From Roseomonas indoligenes (GTDB lineage: Bacteria; Pseudomonadota; Alphaproteobacteria; Acetobacterales; Acetobacteraceae): a stretch of 64,000 nucleotides of DNA. Of this stretch, positions 55,047 to 63,878 are shown piece by piece; the stretch's first letter is position 1; each line of letters begins with the position of its first letter. A program made the position numbers and the translations under genes. The notes under the pieces were generated by a model, which was not told the DNA's origin, did no database searches, and was given only the letters and a program-made list of their open reading frames with translations. The stretch spans positions 16,894 to 80,893 of the forward strand of contig NZ_JAGIZA010000021.1 of NCBI RefSeq assembly GCF_017813365.1, read 5' to 3'.

Positions 55047-58000
55047 ATGCCCGCCTACGCGGAGCTGGGCGCACGATCCAACTACTCCTTCCTCGACGGC
55101 GCGTCGCACCCGGCCGAGCTGGTCGCGACCGCGGCCGAACTTGGGCTGGCCGGCATCGGCATCTGCGACACGAACAGCCTCGCCGGCGTGGTGCGCGGCC
55201 ACGTCGCGGCCAAGAAGCTGGGCCTGCCCTTCGCCGTGGGCGCCCGCCTGGAGCTGCTGGGCGGGGCGCGCTACCTCGCCTGGTCCACGGACCGCGCCTC
55301 CTATGGCCGGCTCACCTCCCTCCTCTCCCGCGGGCGCCTCGCCTCCGAGAAGGGCAGCTGCGAACTGCGCAGGGCGGACCTCCTGGCCCATGCCGAGGGG
55401 CTGGTGCTCGCGGCCATGCCCCCCGAGCTGCCGGGCACGGACTTCGGCGCGCGGCTGGAGGCGGACGCGCGCGACCTGCGTGACCGCCTTGCCCTGCCGC
55501 TGCACCTTGCGGCCTGGCACACCTTTGCCGGTGCCGACCGCGCCTGGATCCGGCGGCTCGCCGGTCTTGCCGAGCAGGTCGGGGCCCGGCTGCTCGCCAC
55601 CAACCACGTCCGCTACCATCACCCGGGCCGGCAGCGGCTGGCCGATGTGCTCTCCTGCATCCGCCTCGGGGTGCCGATCGATGGGCTCGGCTTCGCGGCC
55701 GAGCCGAATGCGGAGCGCTGCCTCAAGCCGGCAGCCGAGATCGCGCGGCTCTTCGAGGAGTACCCCGAGGCCGTGGCGGCGACCCTTGACGTGCTGGAGG
55801 CGACCCGGGGCTTCTCCCTGGACCAGCTCCGCTACGAGTACCCTGACGAGATCCTGGAGGAGGGCCGGACGCCGCAGCAGACGCTGGAGGCGCGTGTCTG
55901 GTCGGCGGTCGAGGAGCGCTGGCCCGAAGGGGTGTCCGAGGACGTGGCCGGCCGGCTCCGCCACGAGCTCCAGTTGATCGAGAGCCTGGGCTACGCGCCC
56001 TACTTCCTCACCGTCCACGAGATCGTCCGCTTCGCGCGCGGCGAGGGGATCCTCTGCCAGGGCCGGGGCTCCGCGGCCAACTCCGCCGTCTGCTACGTCC
56101 TCGGTGTCACGGCGGTGGACCCCAGCAAGCACGACCTCCTCTTCGAGCGCTTCGTCTCCGCCTCCCGCGGCGAGCCGCCGGACATCGACATCGACTTCGA
56201 GCACGAGCGGCGCGAGGAGGTGATCCAGCACATCTACCAGCGCTACGGCCGTGACCGCGCCGCCATCTGCGCCAACGTCATCCGCTACCGGGCGCGCTCC
56301 GCCATCCGCGAGGTGGGCAAGGCCTTCGGACTGTCGGAGGACGTGACAGGCAAGCTGGCCAAGGGCGTCTGGGGCCCGGGGCGCGAGGACGGCGTGGGCG
56401 AGGTCGCCGAGGCAGAGGGCCTAGACCTCTCCGACCAGCGCCTCGCCATGGCCGTGAGGTTCGCGGAGGAGATCCAGGACTTCCCCCGCCACATCGCGAC
56501 CCATTTCGGCGGCTTCGTCATCACCCGTGGCCTGCTGACCGAGCTGGCGGTGGTCACCAACGCCGCCATGCAGGACCGCACCACCCTGGAGTGGGACAAG
56601 GACGACATCGACGCGCTCGGCATCCTCAAGGTGGATGTGCTGGCGCTGGGGATGCTCTCCTGCATTCGGCGCGCCTTCGGGCTGCTGCGCCAGCACAAAC
56701 GCCGGGACCTGGACCTCGCCGGCCTGCCGAAGGACTGCCCCGACACCTACGAGATGCTCCGGCGCGCGGACAGCCTCGGCGTCTTCCAGGTCGAGAGCCG
56801 GGCGCAGATGAACATGCTGCCCCGCCTCAAGCCCAAGACCTTCTACGACCTCGTCGTGCAGGTCGCGATCGTGCGGCCCGGCCCCATCCAGGGCGACATG
56901 GTCCACCCCTACATCCGCCGGCGCTGGGGGCAGGAGGAGCCGGAGTATGCCGGGCCGTCCTCCGAGCACGGCGACCCGGACGAACTCAAGCGCGTGCTGG
57001 AGAAGACGCTGGGCGTGCCGCTCTTCCAGGAGCAGGCCATGCGGGTGGCGATCGTCGCCGCCGGCTTCTCGCCGGAGGAGGCGGATGATCTCCGGCGGGC
57101 CATGGCGACCTTCAAGTACACCCAGGGCGTGGGCATCTACCGGGACCGGCTGGTGGAGGGCATGGTCCGGCGCGGCTATCCCCGCGACTTCGCCGAGCGC
57201 TGCTTCAAGCAGATCGAGGGCTTCGGCTCCTACGGCTTTCCGGAGAGCCACGCGGCCTCCTTCGCCCACCTGGTCTATGCCTCCTCCTGGATCCGGCGGC
57301 ACCACCCCGGGGTGTTTGCCTGCGCGCTGCTGAACTCCCAGCCGATGGGCTTCTACTCGCCGGCGCAGATCGTCCGGGACGTGCAGCGGCACGGGGTGCA
57401 GGTGCGGCCGGTGGACCTGAACCTCTCCCACTGGGACAGCACGATGGGGCCCCACCGGGACAGCGTCGACGGGCTGGCGATCCGCCTCGGGCTGCGGGTC
57501 ACGGCCGGGCTCTCCCAGGAGGAGGGTCAGCGGCTCATCAAGGTCAGGGACGCCGGCAACGGGCGGCCCTTTGCCTCGGTGGAGGAGGCCGCGATGCGGG
57601 CGCAGTTAAGCCGGAAGGCCCTGGATGCGCTGGTGGAGGCGGACAGCTTCGCCGGGCTCGCGTCCTCGCGGCGGCGGGCGCACTGGGACGCGGCCGCCGT
57701 GGACATCAGGGCACCGCACGACCTTCCGCTCTTCGCTGCGGCCGAGGGGCCGCACTTCGAGGAGCCCGCGCCCGCCCTGGGCGACGAAACGGCCGGTGAG
57801 GCGGTGGCGGCCGACTACCGCGCGACCGGCCTTACCCTGCGCCAGCACCCGCTCGCCCTGCTGCGCCCTGCCCTGGCGCGTCTGGGGCTGCATGACACGC
57901 GGTACCTGCGCGACGCCCGTCAGGGGCAGACGGTCCGGCTGCCCGGCATCACCCTGCTCCGGCAGCAGCCCGGCACCGCAAAGGGCGTGGTCTTCGTCAC

Positions 58001-58229
58001 CGTCGAGGACGAGCACGGGGAGGCCAACGTGGTCGTCTACAAGGCCATCGGCGCCCGCGACCGTCAGGCGCTGCTCGGCGCTCGGCTGCTCGTGACTGAG
58101 GGCCGGGTGGAGCGGGTGGACGACCACGCCGAGATCCCGATTATCCACGTCATTGCCCGCAAGCTCCTGGATCGATCTAACCTTCTTGACGAACTGAATC
58201 AGATACATCGTCCCGTGAAAGGCTGGTAA
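55047..58229 (+). CDS. dnaE2: Error-prone DNA polymerase III alpha subunit
   Basis: A 1060-residue DnaE2. The PHP domain is N-terminal (YAELGARSNYSFLDGASHP, GICDTNSLAGVVR). The palm domain has the metal-binding PDIDIDF (Asp379/381/383). The finger and HhH regions (SLGVFQVESRAQMNMLPRLKP, FGSYGFPESHAASFA) and an OB fold near the C-terminus (VRLPGITLLRQQPGTAKGVVFV) follow. It replicates over lesions and causes SOS mutagenesis. ATG 55047 is favoured over TTG 55041. The C-terminus ends LLDELNQIHRPVKGW without the usual RDF(H/R)-like end, and the last 20 codons are AT-richer, so the 3' end may have been replaced by the neighbouring island. No imuA/imuB is nearby. Confidence 0.93.
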   Translation: MPAYAELGARSNYSFLDGASHPAELVATAAELGLAGIGICDTNSLAGVVRGHVAAKKLGLPFAVGARLELLGGARYLAWSTDRASYGRLTSLLSRGRLASEKGSCELRRADLLAHAEGLVLAAMPPELPGTDFGARLEADARDLRDRLALPLHLAAWHTFAGADRAWIRRLAGLAEQVGARLLATNHVRYHHPGRQRLADVLSCIRLGVPIDGLGFAAEPNAERCLKPAAEIARLFEEYPEAVAATLDVLEATRGFSLDQLRYEYPDEILEEGRTPQQTLEARVWSAVEERWPEGVSEDVAGRLRHELQLIESLGYAPYFLTVHEIVRFARGEGILCQGRGSAANSAVCYVLGVTAVDPSKHDLLFERFVSASRGEPPDIDIDFEHERREEVIQHIYQRYGRDRAAICANVIRYRARSAIREVGKAFGLSEDVTGKLAKGVWGPGREDGVGEVAEAEGLDLSDQRLAMAVRFAEEIQDFPRHIATHFGGFVITRGLLTELAVVTNAAMQDRTTLEWDKDDIDALGILKVDVLALGMLSCIRRAFGLLRQHKRRDLDLAGLPKDCPDTYEMLRRADSLGVFQVESRAQMNMLPRLKPKTFYDLVVQVAIVRPGPIQGDMVHPYIRRRWGQEEPEYAGPSSEHGDPDELKRVLEKTLGVPLFQEQAMRVAIVAAGFSPEEADDLRRAMATFKYTQGVGIYRDRLVEGMVRRGYPRDFAERCFKQIEGFGSYGFPESHAASFAHLVYASSWIRRHHPGVFACALLNSQPMGFYSPAQIVRDVQRHGVQVRPVDLNLSHWDSTMGPHRDSVDGLAIRLGLRVTAGLSQEEGQRLIKVRDAGNGRPFASVEEAAMRAQLSRKALDALVEADSFAGLASSRRRAHWDAAAVDIRAPHDLPLFAAAEGPHFEEPAPALGDETAGEAVAADYRATGLTLRQHPLALLRPALARLGLHDTRYLRDARQGQTVRLPGITLLRQQPGTAKGVVFVTVEDEHGEANVVVYKAIGARDRQALLGARLLVTEGRVERVDDHAEIPIIHVIARKLLDRSNLLDELNQIHRPVKGW

Positions 58230-58737
58230 GTTCCACTCAGTTGCTCGGACCATTCAGGACGTTCCACTCCCAATCCTATCCACGCCATGAAGCTGCCGGT
58301 GAGCCGCGACATCCGCTAAACTGTGTCATGGAACCGCCTCAGCAAGCTAACGTGGCATTTCGGCCAGAGACATTTCTCATCTCCACGAGATTAAAAGTAC
58401 CACCGGCTCGGAAGTTCAAGATTATCGCCGTCGAAGCCTGCATGCCGACCGACTTATAAGACAAAATCGGAGGATCCGACGATTTCATAAGTAGCACATC
58501 CGATTCCCGTCCCAGAAGATTGACGTAACCGGTTTTCAGATAGTGAGAATCCGAAGATCTAAGATGAGATAACCTGCGTAGAAACGTGAAGTCTTCCTGT
58601 CGCGCGCCATACTGTTCCTGAAGATCAACCACAACGTGTTCCCGTCGATCTTGCGCTCTTCCAGGTGGGATTCGCTACCCGTTCATCCCGGCATTCCCCC
58701 GAATTCGGAACTGACATCGGAGCTACCAGGTATTTTG
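58230..58737. other. AT-richer junction between dnaE2 and the recombinase module
   Basis: About 510 bases with no clear gene. The minus-strand frame at 58339-58632 (starting MVDLQEQYGARQEDF, 97 codons) has mixed composition and no known family. The words GTTCCACTC occur twice (about 58233 and 58261). It should contain one end of the inserted element. Confidence 0.45.
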
Positions 58738-59214
58738 TTATAAACGTCTGACTTTGGCCAAAATCGGATCGGTCACACTGCGATCGATAGAGGGCAAGTT
58801 AGCTTCCAGTTGGGCGAGCGTCAGGCCATGTCGGAGAGCGGCAGCCTGGAGTAGGATAAAACGCTCGTCATACTCACGGACAATGCGCTTGGCCTTCTCA
58901 ATCTCCGCAGCAAGTTTCGCCATCTGCTGAAGACGGAGTTCGATTTCAGGGCGCCGAGGTTTCGGTACTGTGCCGGTACGTGCAAACTCACGATGACGCA
59001 GGCGTTTAGCCTCATAGGCGGACTTGATGCGGGGATGCCGCTCGAGACCCTGACGTGTCCATCTATGGCGTAAGTAAGCCTCAGCTTGAGCAACAACGCT
59101 GTCCCAAGTGAGCGAACGTTCCACAGGCCAATCTTCTATCAGGCCAGCAATCCGCTCGATTATCGTAGGCGTCAAGGCGGCCCGCCCCCGCTGTGACCCA
59201 ATGTTCTTAGACAT
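58738..59214 (-). CDS. Small helical partner of the recombinase module (TnpC-like)
   Basis: A 158-residue basic protein with a long helical middle (EIELRLQQMAKLAAEIEKAKRIVREYDERF) and an N-terminal winged-helix-like part (LTPTIIERIAGLIEDWPVERSLTWDSVVAQAEAYL). No catalytic site. It follows the third recombinase by 25 bases. Small proteins in this position (TnpC in Tn554, GmtX in trio systems) help orient or activate the recombination; here that is an analogy. AGGAAGG before ATG 59214 favours this start over the one at 59220. Confidence 0.7.
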   Translation of the reverse strand: MSKNIGSQRGRAALTPTIIERIAGLIEDWPVERSLTWDSVVAQAEAYLRHRWTRQGLERHPRIKSAYEAKRLRHREFARTGTVPKPRRPEIELRLQQMAKLAAEIEKAKRIVREYDERFILLQAAALRHGLTLAQLEANLPSIDRSVTDPILAKVRRL

Positions 59215-59239
59215 TCCCATCCTTCCTGCCCCACAATTC

Positions 59240-61261
59240 TTAATTGTCGATGCGTCGAAGACGCACAGGCGTTCCATCCGGAATGTTAGGATCACGGTGC
59301 GCTTCGAGTACCCTTCCGATTTGCGAGAGTGCTCGTTCATGATGCGCGAGCCAATTGTCAGCACCATAGGTGTCCTCGCTCGCTTCCAATCGAGCCATCT
59401 CCAGCAGTATCTTAGTATCATCTCTAAACCGCTCGGCGTTCAGCATTTGCAGGGTATCACCCTTTACTAACCAATGTTCCTCGCAGTTGACGCAAGCCCC
59501 ATGCTTGTCACACGGCAAAGCGGACCAATCGTGTAGGCAGGTCCCGATATCAGTCGCGTGCGCAGCGGGAATAGCAGAGCGTGCAAACTCTTCGCGCCGC
59601 ACAGGATCCTTAATGTCTCGAAGTTGCTCGACGACTGGCCCTACTGCCTGCCCACTATGCAGCTTCTCTCGTAATCGCCGCGCCATCTTAGATGGTGATA
59701 CGTGATCATAAGCAGCATTCTGACCGAGGCTGACGCGCCCCATCCAGCGGGCCACCTCGGCCTCACTTAGGCCGCCCTCTTGTGCAACAGTGTTCAACCA
59801 GTGCCGAAACTGATGGCTATTCACCCTGAGTGAGCGCCCATCTAGACCACTCACGTCGAAACGCTCGAAGATCGACTTGGTACCGCCGTTCCCACAAAGA
59901 TAGGCGTTCAGCTGCCCGTCGTTCACGATAGTGGCCGTGCCGCGCAAATTGCCGTTCTTAGGATGAAAAAACTCAACTGGAACCACAAAGAGACAATCGT
60001 GTAGCGCGATGTTTTCTTCCCCCCCGGGTAGTACAATTTCACCTACGCCGGATTGTCGAACCAGATGGGCCTCTACATCGCCTTTCAGCACGGCAAGTTG
60101 CGTTCGACCACGACCCAAGTCTACCTGTCTGACCTCCATTGCCGTCCTCTTCACGAACGAACTCATTGCTACTGGGCTGCCAAAATTCAGGAGTGCAGCT
60201 GCCTCAGCCATTGAGAGGTGACGGTCGGCTGGCATTGCATCCCAAGGAGGACCAAGCACGGTACGTCCAGGGTTCTCCACCATGTAGCGAGCCGCTTCAG
60301 CGAAGGGCGCCGTGATACGGGTTATGTCATCCAATGCTCTTCGGACCACTTCTACCGCAGCAGAATGAAGCCATTTAATCTGAGTCTCGGTCGACCCACC
60401 CTTCTCGGGCCAGTAACGTAAGCCGACCCGCTCAGCTGGCCGTCCAGATCGGTCGAGCATCACCTCACCGTCTCGATCGACAACTGGTGTCACGACCCAA
60501 GTTGTCCGAGGCAGCGTGAGTAGCTCATTGATTCGAAATCCACAGCACATTAGTATTTCTGCCCCACGCTGCCGCAATAAATCTCGATCGGGCAGGTCGC
60601 CGCGGGACGATATCATCGCAAGTGCAGAAAACACTTCGTCGCTCGGCAGTTTCGCCTGACGGCGCCGCTCCGCAGCATCACCAACCCGATCGTACTTGTC
60701 CCGACTTCTCCGCGATCCTGACCACTGAAGAGGCACTGCAGCAAGCCCACGTCGGTCCATCATTTCGCCCAGTATTTCGAGCGCGCTTGAAATGTTATTT
60801 GCTGCTCCCACACTTTCTCTAACTCGCGCGGAAGATTCGGCTTCGTCGAAGTCTCCGCGCATAAGCCGGCAGGGGCTGATCTTCACTCGATCATCTTCTA
60901 AGCCAACCGTCTCTCGCAGTAGCAGCACCTCGTATAAGTAACGACAAGCGCGCACCATGTCTTCATGGCGAGATATCGCAAGCCCATCAGCTGACAGTAT
61001 TTCCCGGTGACACACCACAGCACGAACGAACGAGCCGAATGGCTCGTTGAAATCAGCCCGCGCTGGGGACACATACAAATGTCTCCAGAATCGAATTACT
61101 TCGTTCCCTCTGCGGCTGGCCCTAGCTTTCTTGCGAGTCTTCCAGGTTCGATCACCCCACACCACCCGGAATGGATTCGCCGATTGTGCCGCGCCGATGA
61201 AAATGCACAGGTTGTTCTCGGCGGTACGGGTAGTCGCGCTTTTGAAGGATCTTAGATTCAT
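59240..61261 (-). CDS. Large tyrosine recombinase (third recombinase)
   Basis: A 673-residue site-specific recombinase. The catalytic residues are Arg243 (CCGFRINELL), His483/Arg486 (SHQFRHW), Trp506 and nucleophile Tyr518 (RWMGRVSLGQNAAYDH). After the catalytic core a Cys/His-rich part (TCLHDWSALPCDKHGACVNCEEHW, about residues 580-605) looks like a zinc site, a known feature of long Tn554-type recombinases. The N-terminal region (about 1-200) is likely for DNA binding. Its ATG overlaps the stop of the previous gene (ATGA). The frame is complete. Confidence 0.85.
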   Translation of the reverse strand: MNLRSFKSATTRTAENNLCIFIGAAQSANPFRVVWGDRTWKTRKKARASRRGNEVIRFWRHLYVSPARADFNEPFGSFVRAVVCHREILSADGLAISRHEDMVRACRYLYEVLLLRETVGLEDDRVKISPCRLMRGDFDEAESSARVRESVGAANNISSALEILGEMMDRRGLAAVPLQWSGSRRSRDKYDRVGDAAERRRQAKLPSDEVFSALAMISSRGDLPDRDLLRQRGAEILMCCGFRINELLTLPRTTWVVTPVVDRDGEVMLDRSGRPAERVGLRYWPEKGGSTETQIKWLHSAAVEVVRRALDDITRITAPFAEAARYMVENPGRTVLGPPWDAMPADRHLSMAEAAALLNFGSPVAMSSFVKRTAMEVRQVDLGRGRTQLAVLKGDVEAHLVRQSGVGEIVLPGGEENIALHDCLFVVPVEFFHPKNGNLRGTATIVNDGQLNAYLCGNGGTKSIFERFDVSGLDGRSLRVNSHQFRHWLNTVAQEGGLSEAEVARWMGRVSLGQNAAYDHVSPSKMARRLREKLHSGQAVGPVVEQLRDIKDPVRREEFARSAIPAAHATDIGTCLHDWSALPCDKHGACVNCEEHWLVKGDTLQMLNAERFRDDTKILLEMARLEASEDTYGADNWLAHHERALSQIGRVLEAHRDPNIPDGTPVRLRRIDN

Positions 61262-62844
61262 GATCCTTCCCCAACATGCGCTCTAGAAAGTCGAACATCC
61301 TTGCATCGATCCACGACCTCAGCAACGGCAAAGATCGCAAGATCATTCATCTGAGTGAATTTCGGATCAGCTCGCCGCTCGAGATTTGCATCACGTTGTC
61401 GAAGAAGATGTTCCAGAACTTTTTCATGGGGCGCGTCGAGCCAAGGCTGAAACACCTTACAAGTGTAGCATGCTACAGGCGCGAATAGCCCGCAGTAGCT
61501 TGCATTGCCGCAAGAACCCACGTTCTCCAACTTTTGCCTTTCCGGATCGAAGTGCCGAATCCTACTAGCGGAGTTTTCGGACCGTATCGCGTCCGCCTCT
61601 GAAGAGATGATCTTCCCCAGAAAGGCTTTCGCTATCGGTGCCATTCGTAACGCCAAAGCCTTATCTAAACGCGTAACGACATCGGAACGCGAGTTGTAGT
61701 ACGTCATTACGTTACTAGTGTCTGAATGATCTAGCGCATCGGCGACATCAACGGGCGGAGCTCCGGCTTCGACTAAACGTGTGGCGAACGTATATCTCAA
61801 ACGTCGGGTGGTCAAAACGAGCCGCTCATTTGACGGGAATGCCCGAAGATCGAAAGCTTCCACAACTCGACCAAGCATGGTTGAAAAAATTCCTCTGCGC
61901 TGGCGATAGGCATCCCGTTCAAAAGCTGTAATGGCGATCTGGTCGTGAACACGCCGTCGAGCAAAAAGAGGCCTGGCGAAGCGGTCACTGTCCCACCGGT
62001 CATCTAGAGCTCTCACTTCTGCATTCTCGAGGATTAACGCTTCTACAAGTCGTCCGATATGTGCATCGAGCGGTCGAGTTCTAGACTGATCACGCTCACC
62101 GACCGTGCCCTTCTTAATCCGAGGAATCCGTATCTCGTAGATTTCAGTTCCATCGTTAAGGACTGTTTTTAGTAAGTCATCCTCGTGGAGCAGCCTCATG
62201 TTCTTTTCATTCGTACCGCAAGCTATTGCCAGCCATACCGCGCAACGATCTCTCAACGAGAGCGCCAGAGCTTCGGGCGAGCGTAGCTTGGTGATAAGCA
62301 AGTTGAATTCTACATGATTGAGCGGTCCTGCTTCGGGATCCTGACTAAGGACTGCAGCGCCTGACCTGTTCCGCCCTAGCCTGCGCTCCTCTAGTTCAAT
62401 CGCAACATCCTCATCGAACCCGTCTAATCCGGCATCAGCACACCAGGTATACCACCGGAGAAAGGCCCCCAAATAATGATTCACCGTGTCGTTATCGAGA
62501 TTGGGTGGCAGACTTAGTCTCACATAGTCATAACAAGAGCGATCGATAATGTCTGCAGGGGAGAGTGTATCGAACTTAGTTTGAACGGCCCTGAACACAG
62601 CGAGTAGGCAGTTATACGCCACCACGACGTACCTTGGAGCCCTGGACCGGATCAATTGCTTTATGTAGTCTTCAACCGCATCTCGTATGTGGTCCGGCAG
62701 TGTCGGAAACTGCTCCCAATTGATCGTGTCCTCGGCCGAAAGTATCCATATCAACTCTGATGTGTCGATTGCCGCACCGGACCGAGCCAGAACAGTGCTG
62801 CCGCAATTGTCGTTTTCGTAGGCGACGGCCCAGCTGATCATCAT
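61258..62844 (-). CDS. Tyrosine recombinase with degenerate catalytic site (second recombinase)
   Basis: A 528-residue integrase-like protein. The C-terminal catalytic region has RRLRYTFATRL (second Arg, with Arg in place of the first His) and LDHSDTSNVMTYYNS (His and nucleophile Tyr). The first Arg motif (normally GLRxxE) reads CGTNEKN and lacks the Arg. It also has a Cys-rich tail (GSCGNASYCGLFAPVACYTC) like the next gene. It may act with reduced or no catalysis as the second subunit of a heteromeric recombinase. Start and stop overlap those of its neighbours by 4 bases each. Confidence 0.82.
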   Translation of the reverse strand: MMISWAVAYENDNCGSTVLARSGAAIDTSELIWILSAEDTINWEQFPTLPDHIRDAVEDYIKQLIRSRAPRYVVVAYNCLLAVFRAVQTKFDTLSPADIIDRSCYDYVRLSLPPNLDNDTVNHYLGAFLRWYTWCADAGLDGFDEDVAIELEERRLGRNRSGAAVLSQDPEAGPLNHVEFNLLITKLRSPEALALSLRDRCAVWLAIACGTNEKNMRLLHEDDLLKTVLNDGTEIYEIRIPRIKKGTVGERDQSRTRPLDAHIGRLVEALILENAEVRALDDRWDSDRFARPLFARRRVHDQIAITAFERDAYRQRRGIFSTMLGRVVEAFDLRAFPSNERLVLTTRRLRYTFATRLVEAGAPPVDVADALDHSDTSNVMTYYNSRSDVVTRLDKALALRMAPIAKAFLGKIISSEADAIRSENSASRIRHFDPERQKLENVGSCGNASYCGLFAPVACYTCKVFQPWLDAPHEKVLEHLLRQRDANLERRADPKFTQMNDLAIFAVAEVVDRCKDVRLSRAHVGEGS

Positions 62845-63785
62845 CGCTCTCCACTAGTTGCGCGTTGTTGCATTAGGGAAATTCGCGCGTTGGATCGTTT
62901 CTGTATAACTCGCTTGCCGTAACGGGCCGGCATCTTAGAAATACTCGACCACCCCATTGCGTACTTCTGATCCTTTCCGGCCGCTTCTCGATCCCATCCG
63001 TGTTGCTCGGATAGTTCTTCCCAACGCTCGTTCCAGTCGTGTCGGAGTATATGGTTCACAATAGGCCCAAGTGACGGATGACGGTGGCGCATGGCCAAAT
63101 AGATCTTCCTGAACCCACCTTTCCCCAAAGGTTGGCCCCTTTGGTTTACAAACATAAACGGGTGGCGCCGAGCATCCGGGTAGCGTTGCCGATCCGCCCG
63201 GTGCTCAGTTATCCAATCAGATAATATCCGCCGATAATCCTCGTCGACCTCTAAAAGTCGGCCAAGAGTTTTCGCTACGGGTTGATCTCGTCGAGGATCC
63301 TCGGGGTCATCATGCCGACGGTGAATGGTTAGAGTCGCTGGGCTCATTGATTGTTTAAAATCTCGAACCTTAAGGGATAGTATTTCGCCCGTTCGAAGCC
63401 CAAAGCGGAACGCTGTCGCTAAGATTGCTTGGTTGCGGTGCTGCACACCAAGCCCCCAAGGATTTTCTGGACTGCCTGGCTGAATTGCACACAAGAGCAG
63501 GGCACGCTGATCGGGGTCGAGACCATACCGCCCTCGCAAAGACTCAGCTGCCTCAGATGGGCCCTGCATCACGGGCTGGGTAGCTAAGACTCGACGCTTG
63601 AATTGACGCAATTCGTCGTTTAGCTGAGCTCTATCTTTAGCGTCAGATGCTCTGACGAGGATAGGTTCTGAAATCCAGAAGACGTAGTTTAAAAATGCTG
63701 TAAATCGAGTTGCCGCATAGGCAGTCTGCACTCTAACATTGCTGTTGCCGTTACGGCACCGGCAAACGTCAGCGAAGCCGACCAA
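62841..63785 (-). CDS. Tyrosine recombinase (first recombinase), probably 5'-truncated
   Basis: At least 314 residues. Catalytic residues are visible: Arg in FGLRTGEILSL, His and Arg in NHILRHDWNERW, and Trp and Tyr in YAMGWSSISKMPARYG. The TTG at 63785 is the first start codon of this frame, but the open frame continues upstream with protein-like sequence (GISLIERIANGNFLSREEL) to about 63870. There the IS5-like sequence begins. No ATG/GTG lies in between, so the native start was probably removed by that insertion. It would lead the overlapping operon of recombinases. Confidence 0.75.
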   Translation of the reverse strand: MVGFADVCRCRNGNSNVRVQTAYAATRFTAFLNYVFWISEPILVRASDAKDRAQLNDELRQFKRRVLATQPVMQGPSEAAESLRGRYGLDPDQRALLLCAIQPGSPENPWGLGVQHRNQAILATAFRFGLRTGEILSLKVRDFKQSMSPATLTIHRRHDDPEDPRRDQPVAKTLGRLLEVDEDYRRILSDWITEHRADRQRYPDARRHPFMFVNQRGQPLGKGGFRKIYLAMRHRHPSLGPIVNHILRHDWNERWEELSEQHGWDREAAGKDQKYAMGWSSISKMPARYGKRVIQKRSNARISLMQQRATSGER

Positions 63786-63878
63786 CTCTTCGCGCGAGAG
63801 GAAGTTGCCGTTTGCAATTCGCTCGATCAGGGATATGCCGCGGGTTGTGCAGAATTCTTTTCCAAGTCCTATCGCTAA

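Noticed and set aside
58339..58632. A 97-codon frame in the island junction
   Set aside because: No family, no clear ribosome site, and overlapping frames on the other strand are equally open in this AT-richer DNA.
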